The translations under genes were made by a program, and so were the position numbers. A DNA stretch of 64,000 bases, taken from NCBI RefSeq assembly GCF_036195045.1, contig NZ_CP108100.1, positions 7,502,001-7,566,000 on the forward strand, read 5' to 3'. This document shows, one piece after another, positions 27,050 to 35,168 of the stretch (position 1 is the first letter of the stretch; every line of letters starts with the position of its first letter). This DNA is from Streptomyces sp. NBC_00236 (GTDB lineage: Bacteria > Actinomycetota > Actinomycetes > Streptomycetales > Streptomycetaceae). The notes below the pieces were generated by a model that did no database searches, had not been told where the DNA came from, and was given only the letters and a program-made list of their open reading frames with translations.

Positions 27050-27688
27050 ATGCAGATCGCCATCGTCCTCTTCGACCGCTTCACGGCGCTGGACGCCGTG
27101 GGACCGTACGAGATCCTGAGCCGGACGCCCGGCGCCGAGACCGTGTTCGTCGCCGAGTCGGCCGGCGCGGTGCGCAACGACAGCGGCGGCAGCCTGGCGC
27201 TGGTCGCCGACCGGACACTGGCCGACGTCCCGGCACCCGACCTGGTGATCGTCCCCGGTGGCCCCGGGCAGAGCGCCCAGATGGAGAACGAGACCCTCCT
27301 CGGCTGGCTGCGCCGGGTCGACGCCACCAGTACCTGGACGACCTCCGTCTGTACCGGATCGCTGCTGCTCGGGGCCGCGGGACTCCTGAAGGGGCGGCGC
27401 GCCACCTCGCACTGGCTCGCGCTGGAGACGCTGAAGGAGTACGGCGCGGAGCCGACCGGCGAACGCGTGGTCACCGACGGCAAGTACGTCACCGCCGCGG
27501 GCGTCTCGTCCGGCATCGACATGGGCCTCACCCTCCTCGGCCGGATCGCCGGTGACGAGCACGCCCAGGCCGTGCAACTGCTCGCGGAGTACGACCCGCA
27601 GCCGCCCTACGACACGGGATCACCCGAGAAGGCCCCGGCCGCCATGGTCGAGCAGTGGCGGGCCAGGAGCCGCTTCATCCTCGAGTAG
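27050..27688 (+). CDS. DJ-1/PfpI family protein
   Basis: A 212-residue glutamine-amidotransferase-like protein. The Cys nucleophile lies in TTSVCTGSLLLGAAGLLKGR, with an acidic residue early (FDRFTALDAVGPYEIL) and a His in ATSHWLALETL. Family members include isonitrile hydratases, glyoxalase III-like enzymes and chaperones. The FTALDAVGPYE start and the SVCTGS elbow fit the isonitrile hydratase/GlxA-like branch. It follows the GlxA-type regulator on the same strand after 17 bases with AGG sites, so the two are probably co-transcribed. The reaction is not established. Confidence 0.88.
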   Translation: MQIAIVLFDRFTALDAVGPYEILSRTPGAETVFVAESAGAVRNDSGGSLALVADRTLADVPAPDLVIVPGGPGQSAQMENETLLGWLRRVDATSTWTTSVCTGSLLLGAAGLLKGRRATSHWLALETLKEYGAEPTGERVVTDGKYVTAAGVSSGIDMGLTLLGRIAGDEHAQAVQLLAEYDPQPPYDTGSPEKAPAAMVEQWRARSRFILE

Positions 27689-27703
27689 CGCGAGCAGCGG
27701 GCC

Positions 27704-28462
27704 CTACGCTCCGGCCGGCCAGGTGAAGCGGGGCGAGCGGCGTTCCAGGAAGGCGGCGACCCCCTCCGCGGTGTCGCCGCTGCCCCGCGCCTGCTCCGCC
27801 CAGTACGCGTCCCGGTCCACACGCCCGGCGGCGAACTCCTTCGCAGCCGCCTGGGTCAGCTGCGAACGGGACACCAGCGTCCGTACATACGCCTCGACCC
27901 GCTTGGACAGCTCGCCCGCGGGCAGCACCTCGTCCACCAGACCGGTCCGCAGCGCCCGGTCCGTCCCGATCAGCTCACCGGAGAACAGCAGGTGCTTGGC
28001 GGTCGCCGGCCCGGTGAGCGCGACCAGCCGCCGCGTCGACGAGGCGGGGTAGACGATGCCCAGCTTCGCCGGGGTGACGCCGAACGACGCCCCCTCCTGC
28101 GCGAACCGCAGATCGCAGGCGGCCGCCAGCTGACTGCCCCCGCCCACGCAGTAGCCGCGCACCGCGGCGAGCGTCGGCCGGGGGAAGGCGGCCAGCGCCT
28201 CCTCCGCCGCCAGGGCGAGACCCTGCGGGGCGCCCGAGGGGTCGCGGAGCGAGGAGATGTCCGCGCCGGCACAGAAGGTGTCCCCGGCGCCGGTCAGCAC
28301 CAGGGCGCGCACCGTCGGGTCGGCGGCCAGCCCTTCGAGCAGCAAGGGCAGCGCCTGCCACATCGCGGCCGTCATCGCGTTGCGCTTGGCGGGGTTGCTG
28401 ATGACGACGGTGGCGACGCCGTCCGCCACAGTGTGCTCCAGGCGGGGTTCCGTACGGTCCAT
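27704..28462 (-). CDS. enoyl-CoA hydratase/isomerase family protein
   Basis: A crotonase-fold protein of about 252 residues. It has the CoA-binding AKRNAMTAAM, the oxyanion-hole loop GDTFCAGADISSL and the second-half signature RGYCVGGGSQLAAACDLRFA followed by GVTPAKLGIVYP. In the second active-site region the usual second Glu is replaced by Lys (TPAKLGI), as in several non-hydratase crotonases, so it may not be a true hydratase. The start is uncertain: the ATG at 28462 gives a family-like N-terminus, and the ATG at 28480 has a weak AGG upstream. It is convergent with the DJ-1 gene. Confidence 0.9.
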   Translation of the reverse strand: MDRTEPRLEHTVADGVATVVISNPAKRNAMTAAMWQALPLLLEGLAADPTVRALVLTGAGDTFCAGADISSLRDPSGAPQGLALAAEEALAAFPRPTLAAVRGYCVGGGSQLAAACDLRFAQEGASFGVTPAKLGIVYPASSTRRLVALTGPATAKHLLFSGELIGTDRALRTGLVDEVLPAGELSKRVEAYVRTLVSRSQLTQAAAKEFAAGRVDRDAYWAEQARGSGDTAEGVAAFLERRSPRFTWPAGA

Positions 28463-28542
28463 ACGCCGGATGCTATCCATGCTGTTCGAACCTATGATCA
28501 AGAAGGGGTCGCGAAGCAGGTACCCACCCCGAGGAGTGTCCG

Positions 28543-29148
28543 GTGGCCGATCCCGTCAAAGAGGGCAGGAAGCTCCACCGCAGTTTCAGCGGTCTGGCCC
28601 TGCTCGGCATCCTGCTCGTCGTCGCCGGCCTGGTCGGCCTCGTCTACACGGGCGTCGCGACGCTCACCTCGATGATCCTCTTCGGCTGGCTGCTGCTCAT
28701 CGGCGGACTGGTCGGGCTGCTCCACGCGATCCAGTCGCGCGGCACCAGTTACTTCTGGCTGGGCGTCGTGGTCGCGGCACTGAACATCGCCGCCGGAGTC
28801 GTCGTCATCCGCCACCCCCACGGCACCGCCGAGGCACTGACCATGTTCGCCGCGCTGCTGTTCCTCACGGGCGGGGTGTTCCGCCTCGTCGGCAGCGTCG
28901 TGGTGCGCGGCCCCCAGTTCGGCTGGACGCTGCTGCAGGGTGCGTTCGGACTGCTGCTCGGGCTGCTGGTCCTCTTCGACTGGCCGCACAGCAGCCTCTA
29001 CGTACTCGGCTGCTTCTTCTCGCTCGCGCTGCTCTTCGACGGGCTGGGGCTCATCGCGATCGGTGTCGGCGGCCGGCGGATCGTGTCGATGGTCTCGGAC
29101 CAGATGGCACCCGGCGCCGACGCGGACGGCCTCTCGAAGGAAGGGTAG
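28543..29148 (+). CDS. HdeD/DUF308 family membrane protein
   Basis: A 201-residue integral membrane protein with about six short transmembrane helices (for example LLGILLVVAGLVGLVYTGVA and FGWTLLQGAFGLLLGLLVLF). This matches the DUF308/HdeD family, whose E. coli member supports acid resistance at high cell density. The internal repeat of two three-helix units is visible. It starts at the GTG at 28543 with CGAGGAG nearby. It is divergent from the crotonase gene. In Streptomyces the role is unknown, possibly envelope stress. Confidence 0.87.
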   Translation: MADPVKEGRKLHRSFSGLALLGILLVVAGLVGLVYTGVATLTSMILFGWLLLIGGLVGLLHAIQSRGTSYFWLGVVVAALNIAAGVVVIRHPHGTAEALTMFAALLFLTGGVFRLVGSVVVRGPQFGWTLLQGAFGLLLGLLVLFDWPHSSLYVLGCFFSLALLFDGLGLIAIGVGGRRIVSMVSDQMAPGADADGLSKEG

Positions 29149-29300
29149 AAGCGGTCCGAAAGCTGACGGACCCGCACCGATTCGGTCAAGTTCCGTCGAT
29201 TGGAGTCGACTTCTGTTCAGTGGTACGGACCGAGCCGACTACGCCCCGCACCCTGTACTCGACGTGCAGTCACCATCGAGTGGAGAGCGGGTACCGGACA

Positions 29301-29756
29301 ATGGAGAGCCGCGGGAGTGTCCCCGCCCGGCCCGTGTCGTACGAAGGGGTCTGGCGGTTCACCGCCCCGGCCACGGACGTCTCCGTACCCCAGGCCCGGC
29401 ACGCCGTACGCGATCTGCTGGAGCGCCAGGGCGTCCCCCTGGACGACGACATCGCCCAGGGTCTGCTGCTCATCGTCTCCGAACTGGCGACCAACGCCGT
29501 GAAGCACGCCGCACTGCTCTCGCCGGAGCTCGCGGTCGAGGTCGCCGTGGGCGCCGAGTGGATCAGGGTGTCCGTCGAGGACAACCACCCCTACCGGCCG
29601 ACGGCGCTGGAGACGGACTACGCGCAGACCGGTGGGCGCGGGCTCCTGCTCGTCCGTGAGATCACCCGGGAAGCGGGCGGCACCTGCGACGTGGAGCACA
29701 CCGCGGGCGGCGGAAAGGTCATCTGGGCGGCCCTGCCGCTCAGCACCCGGCTGTGA
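29301..29756 (+). CDS. RsbW-like ATP-binding protein (HATPase_c, anti-sigma-factor kinase type)
   Basis: A 151-residue single GHKL ATPase domain. The N box is VSELATNAVKHA, the G1-like region SVEDNHPYRPTALETD, and the G2 region TGGRGLLLVREITREAGG. Streptomyces has dozens of such short kinases; they phosphorylate anti-anti-sigma factors or sequester sigma factors. No sigma factor or antagonist gene lies next to it, so the partner is elsewhere. The start is the ATG at 29301 (MESRGSVPARPVSYEG); a weak GCGGG lies upstream. Confidence 0.88.
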   Translation: MESRGSVPARPVSYEGVWRFTAPATDVSVPQARHAVRDLLERQGVPLDDDIAQGLLLIVSELATNAVKHAALLSPELAVEVAVGAEWIRVSVEDNHPYRPTALETDYAQTGGRGLLLVREITREAGGTCDVEHTAGGGKVIWAALPLSTRL

Positions 29757-29780
29757 CCCCTCCGCGCCGGCGGGTCGCGC

Positions 29781-30380
29781 CTACCAGCCCGCGGCCGGTC
29801 CGGTCAGCTCCCGGATCGCGGGGCGGGCGGCGTCCAGAACCGTCATGAACCAGGCGGAGAAGGGAGCCCGGGCATGCCGCTCGGTCAGCTCCCCGGCCGT
29901 CACGAAGGCCGTCTCGCCCACCTCCTCGGGATCCGGCCGCAGCTGCTCCTGGGCCATGCCCACGAAAAGGTGGTTGAACTCCTGCTCGACCAGACCCGAC
30001 GCGGGATCCGGGTGGTTGTAGCGCACTGTGCCCGCCTCGGCCAGCAGCGAGGGCGAGACACCGAGCTCCTCGTACGTCCGCCGGGCGGCGGCGGCGAAGG
30101 GCGCCTCACCCGGATAGGGGTGGCCGCAGCAGGTGTTGGACCAGACACCGGGGGAGTGGTACTTGCCGAGTGCGCGGCGCTGGAGCAACAGCCGGCCCTG
30201 CTCGTCGAAGAGGAACACGGAGAACGCCCGGTGCAGTTGACCCGGTGCCTGGTGGGCGGCGAGCTTCTCCGCCGTGCCGATGGTGGTGCCGTTCTCGTCG
30301 ACCAGTTCGAGCATGATCGCTTCTGCTGCGCCGTTCGACGAGTTGTTCGCCGCGGTGGCTGGTGTGGTCGGCATACCCAT
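29781..30380 (-). CDS. idi: isopentenyl-diphosphate delta-isomerase, type I
   Basis: A 199-residue Nudix-fold isomerase that interconverts IPP and DMAPP, the C5 units for all isoprenoids. The catalytic Cys is in WSNTCCGHPYPGE (C84/C85, with His for the metal). The Glu-containing Nudix-like helix AAARRTYEELGV and the late Glu region LVEQEFNHLFVG are present. Of the two first methionines, the second (base 30374) is better spaced from AAGG. It is about 10 kb from the hopanoid locus and probably helps feed it. The promoter is likely in the 30381-30523 spacer. Confidence 0.95.
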   Translation of the reverse strand: MGMPTTPATAANNSSNGAAEAIMLELVDENGTTIGTAEKLAAHQAPGQLHRAFSVFLFDEQGRLLLQRRALGKYHSPGVWSNTCCGHPYPGEAPFAAAARRTYEELGVSPSLLAEAGTVRYNHPDPASGLVEQEFNHLFVGMAQEQLRPDPEEVGETAFVTAGELTERHARAPFSAWFMTVLDAARPAIRELTGPAAGW

Positions 30381-30523
30381 CCTTCGCTATGGACTCGGCC
30401 CCCAGGGCCTGTCCCGTCGAGTCTGCTCAAGTCTGCCGTACAAAAGCGGCTTGTCCGCACTTCGGGTGCTGGCATGTCCGGCTCCGCCGCACCACCCGCG
30501 CGCGCCGGGACCCGGACGGCTCG

Positions 30524-30901
30524 TCAGATCCCGAACGCCGCCGGAGACGCGCCGCGCCGCTCATGCGCGGGGGCGGTGGCCACCGGGGCCGGTGCGAGTG
30601 CCGGTACGCCCCCGGCCGGACAGCGGGTCGGCAGGGCGCAGGCGGCGAGGGATCCGGCGGGCGCCTCGGCGACGTACGAGAGCCCGGGCAACCGGTCCGA
30701 CGGGTCCTCGCGCAGGGCGTCGACCGGGCCGGCTTCTGCCTCCGTCGGGAACGCGGCGGCGTTGACGGCGTGCACGGCGGCGAAGTCGGCAGCGGTCCCG
30801 GGGCGGGTGGTCCAGCGGGATTCGGCGGACGGACGCCCTGAATCGCGGTCCTGCGGGGGTGGAGAAGGCGAGTCGTTCAGGGAGTGGTCGTCGTCGGTCA
30901 A
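30524..30901 (-). pseudogene. truncated GNAT N-acetyltransferase remnant
   Basis: The 125-residue frame starts with a charged leader and then matches the N-terminal half of a GNAT protein (RPGTAADFAAVHAVNAAAF, LPGLSYVAEAPAGSLAA, ALAPAPVATAPAHERRGA). It stops right where the acetyl-CoA loop (RxxGxG/A) should continue, at SPAAFGI. No continuation of motif A/B is seen in the 130 bases downstream in any frame I checked. It is therefore probably a decayed gene, unless an upstream-type regulatory role has been kept. Confidence 0.65.
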
Positions 30902-30971
30902 CGTGGGCAGCCCTTGAGTGATTCGTACATCGCTGCGAAAACCCTACACCGCGGGTTCGCCGGGCCCCGTG

Positions 30972-31913
30972 TCAGTGGCAGAGCTTCGCCTCGTGCTCGG
31001 CGTGGCCGCTCGGTTCCAGCTGGAAGGTGCAGTGCTCGACGTCGAAGTGGTCGCCGAGGCAGCCCTGCAGCTCATGGAGGAGCTTCTCGTGCCCGATCGA
31101 GTCGAGGAACTCCTGGTGCACCACGACATGGGCGGAGAGGACCGGCATGCCCGAGGTGATCGTCCAGGCGTGCAGGTCATGGACGTCCAGCACCCCGGGC
31201 AGAGCCGTGATGTGGTCGCGCACCTCGCCCATGTCGACCCCGGGCGGCGCCGACTCCAGCAGGACGTTCAGCGTCTCGCGGAGCAGCTTCACCGTGCGCG
31301 GGACGATCATGAGCCCGATGAGCAGGGATGCGGCCGGGTCCGCGGCCTGCCAGCCCGTCGCCAGGATGATGCCGGCCGAGACCAGCACGGTCACCGAGCC
31401 CAGGGCGTCCGCCAGCACCTCCAGGTAGGCGCCGCGCACGTTGAGGCTGTCCTTCTGTCCGCGCATCAGCAGGGACAGCGACACCATGTTCGCGACCAGG
31501 CCGACCAGGGCGAAGGCGATCGTCAACCCGCCCCGGGTCTCGGCCGGGGTGATGAAACGCTCCACCGCCTCGAAGAGCAGATAGCCGCCCACCCCGAGCA
31601 GCAGGACGCAGTTGGCCAGCGCGGCGAGGATCTCCGCACGGGCGTATCCGAAGGTCCGGTTCGGCCCGGCCGGTCTGTTCGCGAAGTGGATCGCCAGCAG
31701 CGCCATGCCCAGCCCGAGGGCGTCGGTCGCCATGTGGGCGGCGTCGGCGATCAGCGCGAGGGAGCCCGACAGCACTCCTCCGACGACCTCCATGACCGCC
31801 ACGGCGAGCGTGATGCCCAGCGCGATCCTCAGCCGCCCCTTGTACGCGGCGGCCGCCGTGCCGGTGGGCGCGGGCCCTCCGTGCGCATGTCCGTGATCGT
31901 GCCCTGCCCCCAT
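30972..31913 (-). CDS. cation diffusion facilitator (CDF) family metal transporter
   Basis: A 313-residue CDF efflux protein with six transmembrane helices. It has a His-rich N-terminus (HDHGHAHGG). The metal-site motifs are ALIADAAHMATDALG (HxxxD of helix 2) and LIGLMIVPRTVKLLRET (helix 6 end), followed by a cytoplasmic C-terminal domain with metal-ligand His residues (HDLHAWTITSGMPVLSAHVVVH). It exports Zn2+, Co2+ or Cd2+ using the proton gradient. It lies 70 bases upstream of the truncated GNAT and 167 bases after galE, behind a hairpin, so it likely has its own promoter. Confidence 0.93.
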   Translation of the reverse strand: MGAGHDHGHAHGGPAPTGTAAAAYKGRLRIALGITLAVAVMEVVGGVLSGSLALIADAAHMATDALGLGMALLAIHFANRPAGPNRTFGYARAEILAALANCVLLLGVGGYLLFEAVERFITPAETRGGLTIAFALVGLVANMVSLSLLMRGQKDSLNVRGAYLEVLADALGSVTVLVSAGIILATGWQAADPAASLLIGLMIVPRTVKLLRETLNVLLESAPPGVDMGEVRDHITALPGVLDVHDLHAWTITSGMPVLSAHVVVHQEFLDSIGHEKLLHELQGCLGDHFDVEHCTFQLEPSGHAEHEAKLCH

Positions 31914-32023
31914 GGGGACGCCTCCCGGTCGTCTGCGGGCCCGGACGCGAACGGCCCGGGCACTGTCAGTGAACTACGGGTGGGGGGTATCGGGCAACAC
32001 GGCACTGAACACCGTTGTCAACT

Positions 32024-32057
32024 GCTCTGACCTGCGGAAATGCTTGCAGGTCAGAGC
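32024..32057 (-). terminator. hairpin between galE and the CDF gene
   Basis: A perfect 12-base inverted repeat (GCTCTGACCTGC and its complement) with a 10-base loop lies 24 bases past the galE stop. It is most likely the galE terminator. Because it also sits 111 bases upstream of the CDF start, an operator role for a metal sensor cannot be excluded. Confidence 0.65.
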
Positions 32058-32080
32058 GGCGGACCAGCCCGTTCGAGGGC

Positions 32081-33064
32081 CTAACGGGCCGCTGCGCCGG
32101 GGTGGTGCAGCTGCCAGCCCTGCCAGGCCGACTCGACCATCTCGCGTACCCCGCGCCCCGCCGTCCAGCCCAGCTCCCCGGACATCCGCTCGCACGAGGC
32201 GACCGCCTTGGCGGCGTCCCCGGCCCGGCGCGGCTCGATCTCCGGCTTCAGCTCGTGGCCGGTGACCTCCGCGACCAGACCGGCGAGCTCGCGCACCGAG
32301 ACGCCTTCGCCGCGGCCGATGTTCACGGTCAGGTCCCCGGGACCGTCCTGCGCAGCAAGTTGCCGGGCCACGGCCAGATGAGCGTCGGCCAGATCGGCCA
32401 CGTGGATGTAGTCGCGGATGCAGGTGCCGTCCGGCGTGGGGTAGTCGGCACCGAAGATCCGCGGCGCCTCACCGCGGGTCAGCCGGTCGAAGAACATCGG
32501 GATCACGTTGAAGACACCGGTGTCCGACAGCCGCGGCTCGGCGGCGCCCGCCACGTTGAAGTAGCGCAGACAGCCCGTGGACAGGCCGTGCGCCCGCCCG
32601 GCCGCCCGCACCAGCCACTCGCCGGCGAGCTTGGTCTCGCCGTACGGATTGATCGGGGCGCAGGGCTCGTCCTCGGTGATCATCTCCGCCTCCGGTACGC
32701 CGTAGACCGCGGCCGACGACGAGAACAGGAAGCGCCGCACCCCGGCGGCCGCGACGGCCTCCAGGAGGACGTTCAGTCCGGTGACGTTCTCCCGGTAGTA
32801 CAGAAGCGGCTTCTCGACGGATTCACCGACCTGCTTCTTCGCTGCGAGATGCACCACACCGGTCACCTCGTGCTCCGCGAGCACCCGGTCCAGCAGCGCA
32901 CGGTCGGCCGCCGAGCCCCGAACCAGCGGGACGTCGTCCGCCAGCCGGTCCGGATTGCCCGTCGAGAGGTCGTCGAGCACGACCACCCGCTCCCCGGCTC
33001 GCGTCATCGCCCGCACCACGTGGGCCCCGATGTATCCGGCTCCGCCGGTGATCAGCCATGTCAT
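32081..33064 (-). CDS. galE: UDP-glucose 4-epimerase
   Basis: A 327-residue short-chain dehydrogenase of the extended type that interconverts UDP-glucose and UDP-galactose. The start at 33064 (MTWLITGGAGYIGAHVVRAM) gives the NAD-binding GxxGxxG at once; the longer frame adds an Arg-rich leader that is not needed. The catalytic Ser is in LFSSSAAVYG and the Tyr-Lys pair in NPYGETKLAGEW. The later NVAGAAEPRLSDTGVF and PDGTCIRDYIHVADLADAHL are GalE hallmarks. It is divergent from the glycero-phosphate cluster, so UDP-galactose may be a sugar donor for that cluster. Confidence 0.93.
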   Translation of the reverse strand: MTWLITGGAGYIGAHVVRAMTRAGERVVVLDDLSTGNPDRLADDVPLVRGSAADRALLDRVLAEHEVTGVVHLAAKKQVGESVEKPLLYYRENVTGLNVLLEAVAAAGVRRFLFSSSAAVYGVPEAEMITEDEPCAPINPYGETKLAGEWLVRAAGRAHGLSTGCLRYFNVAGAAEPRLSDTGVFNVIPMFFDRLTRGEAPRIFGADYPTPDGTCIRDYIHVADLADAHLAVARQLAAQDGPGDLTVNIGRGEGVSVRELAGLVAEVTGHELKPEIEPRRAGDAAKAVASCERMSGELGWTAGRGVREMVESAWQGWQLHHPGAAAR

Positions 33065-33320
33065 GGCGGCCAGGGTAGAGGGTCGGGCGCCGGGGGCACG
33101 GCGTCGCACGCCCGCCTCCTGTGACGCGGGACCCGTGTTTTGTCAGGCGGGGCGGCCATCGACGATGATGATCGCGGACGGCGCCGGATGATGCCGGTCC
33201 GCCCAGAACGGAGCACAAACGGGCAGTGAACTCCCGCTTCCGTTCATCCGATAGCCTCTGCCGACATGCCGCCGGCCGTATTCAGGGCCGCACTGTCGCG
33301 CGCCGACCCGTGTCAGCACC

Positions 33321-33338
33321 AAGGAGTGAGTTCGTCTG
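33321..33338 (+). promoter_or_regulatory. ribosome-binding site fixing a rare CTG start
   Basis: AAGGAG at 33321-33326 is followed after nine bases by CTG at 33336. In this frame a TGA at 33327 closes the reading frame upstream and no ATG, GTG or TTG occurs before conserved-looking sequence begins, so CTG is the only well-placed start. Confidence 0.65.
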
Positions 33339-35168
33339 TCGACCGCCATTCTCACAGGTGCTCCGGTACCCGGATCCTCGCTCCAGGACGATCTGAGGTC
33401 ACTGGGCTTCGACGTACAGACCGCCGCCGACGTCACCGAGGCGGCCCGGTTGCTGTCCGCGGTGCCGGCCGAGAGCCGCGTCGCCCTCGTCGATCCCCGC
33501 TTCGTCGGTCATGTTCACGCCCTACGGCTCGGACTGACCGACCCCCGCTTCCCCGCCGCCACCGTTCCCGGAGCGCTCACCGCGCAGCCCGAGGCGCGTC
33601 CCGCCCTGGTCCGCGCCCTGCGCACCACCACCGAGGCGGTCGGCGCCGGCGTTCCCACAGGCCCGCCCGGCGGCACCGTCACGGTCACCGACCGCACCGT
33701 GCCCGGCCGGCTCGCCGCCACCATGGACGCCGAGGGCACCGCGGTCCAGCGCCCGGAGCTCGGCTCGCTCGTCGCCACCGTGCCGGCGGACGAGGCCGCA
33801 CGCGCCACCGCGCAGTCCGGTGTCGCCGCCGTCGACGACGAGGCGGTCCGGCTGCGCGGCGCCGTGAAGGCCCGCGACGGCTTCTTCACCACGTACTGCA
33901 TCAGCCCGTACTCGCGCTACATCGCCCGCTGGTGCGCGCGTCGCGGGTTCACCCCGAACCAGGTCACCACCGCGTCCCTGCTGACCGCGCTGGTCGCGGC
34001 CGGCTGCGCCGCCACCGGCACCCGCGGCGGCTACGTCGCCGCCGGGCTGCTCCTCCTCTTCTCCTTCGTGCTGGACTGCACCGACGGGCAGCTCGCCCGC
34101 TACTCGCTGCAGTACTCGACGATGGGCGCCTGGCTCGACGCCACCTTCGACCGGGCCAAGGAGTACGCCTACTACGCGGGCCTCGCCCTCGGCGCGGCAC
34201 GCGGCGGTGACGACGTCTGGGCGCTGGCGCTCGGCGCGATGGTGCTCCAGTCCTGCCGCCACGTGATCGACTTCTCGTTCAACGAGGCGAACCACGACGC
34301 GGTCGCGAACTCCAGCCCCACCGCCGCCCTCTCCGACAAGCTCGACAGCGTCGGCTGGACGGTCTGGGTGCGCCGCATGATCGTGCTCCCGATCGGTGAG
34401 CGCTGGGCGATGATCGCGGTGCTGACCGCGGTGACCACCCCGCGGATCGTGTTCTACGCGCTGCTCGTCGGCTGTACCTTCGCGGCCTGCTACACCACCG
34501 CCGGCCGGCTGCTGCGGTCCCTGACCCGCAAGGCCCGCCGCACCGACCGCGCCGCCCAGGCACTCGCCGACCTCGCCGACTCCGGTCCGGTCGCCGAACT
34601 CGTGGCGGCCCGCGGCCCCCGGATCCCCGGCGCCTGGAGCGCCCCCGTGGTGGCGGTCGTCGGAACCGGCGCACTGATCGCGGCCGCACTGCAGCAGCCC
34701 TTCGGCAGCCGGCAGATGATCGCCGCAGCCGTCTTCTACGCGATCTGCTCCGGCGTAGCCGTCGCCCGCCCGCTCAAGGGCGCACTCGACTGGCTCGTAC
34801 CCCCCGTCTTCCGGGCGGCGGAGTACTGCACGATCCTCATCCTGGCCGCGCGCAGCGACGTCGACGGTGCGCTTCCCGCGGCCTTCGGCCTGGTCTCGGC
34901 GGTCGCCTACCATCACTACGACACGGTGTACCGCATCCGAGGCGGCACCGGCGCCCCGCCGCAGTGGCTGGTGCGCACGATCGGCGGTCACGAGGGCCGG
35001 ACCCTGGTGGTGGCCGTACTCGCCGCCGTACTCACGGGGGCCTCCGACTTCACCGTGGCCCTCACCGCCCTCGCGGTTGCCGTGGCACTGGTCGTGCTCG
35101 TGGAATCCATCCGTTTCTGGGTGTCCTCCGGGGCGCCCGCCGTTCACGACGAAGGAGAACCCGCATGA
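33336..35168 (+). CDS. CDP-alcohol phosphatidyltransferase with N-terminal DUF5941-type domain
   Basis: A 610-residue membrane protein. The first 160 residues (STAILTGAPVPGSSLQDDLR) resemble a degenerate nucleotidyltransferase domain as found in DUF5941 proteins. A CDP-alcohol phosphotransferase core follows with the intact signature DCTDGQLARYSLQYS, then GAWLDATFDRAKEY, so all four Asp residues are present. Five or more additional hydrophobic helices end the protein. It would join a CDP-activated polyol with a second alcohol in the membrane. The start codon appears to be CTG. The stop overlaps the nucleotidyltransferase start (ATGA). It is the first gene of a seven-gene cluster. Confidence 0.88.
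   Translation: MSTAILTGAPVPGSSLQDDLRSLGFDVQTAADVTEAARLLSAVPAESRVALVDPRFVGHVHALRLGLTDPRFPAATVPGALTAQPEARPALVRALRTTTEAVGAGVPTGPPGGTVTVTDRTVPGRLAATMDAEGTAVQRPELGSLVATVPADEAARATAQSGVAAVDDEAVRLRGAVKARDGFFTTYCISPYSRYIARWCARRGFTPNQVTTASLLTALVAAGCAATGTRGGYVAAGLLLLFSFVLDCTDGQLARYSLQYSTMGAWLDATFDRAKEYAYYAGLALGAARGGDDVWALALGAMVLQSCRHVIDFSFNEANHDAVANSSPTAALSDKLDSVGWTVWVRRMIVLPIGERWAMIAVLTAVTTPRIVFYALLVGCTFAACYTTAGRLLRSLTRKARRTDRAAQALADLADSGPVAELVAARGPRIPGAWSAPVVAVVGTGALIAAALQQPFGSRQMIAAAVFYAICSGVAVARPLKGALDWLVPPVFRAAEYCTILILAARSDVDGALPAAFGLVSAVAYHHYDTVYRIRGGTGAPPQWLVRTIGGHEGRTLVVAVLAAVLTGASDFTVALTALAVAVALVVLVESIRFWVSSGAPAVHDEGEPA

Noticed and set aside
33326..33460. GTG at 33326 as start of the first cluster gene
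   Set aside because: It reads in a different frame from the transferase, and its codon overlaps the TGA that closes the correct frame.
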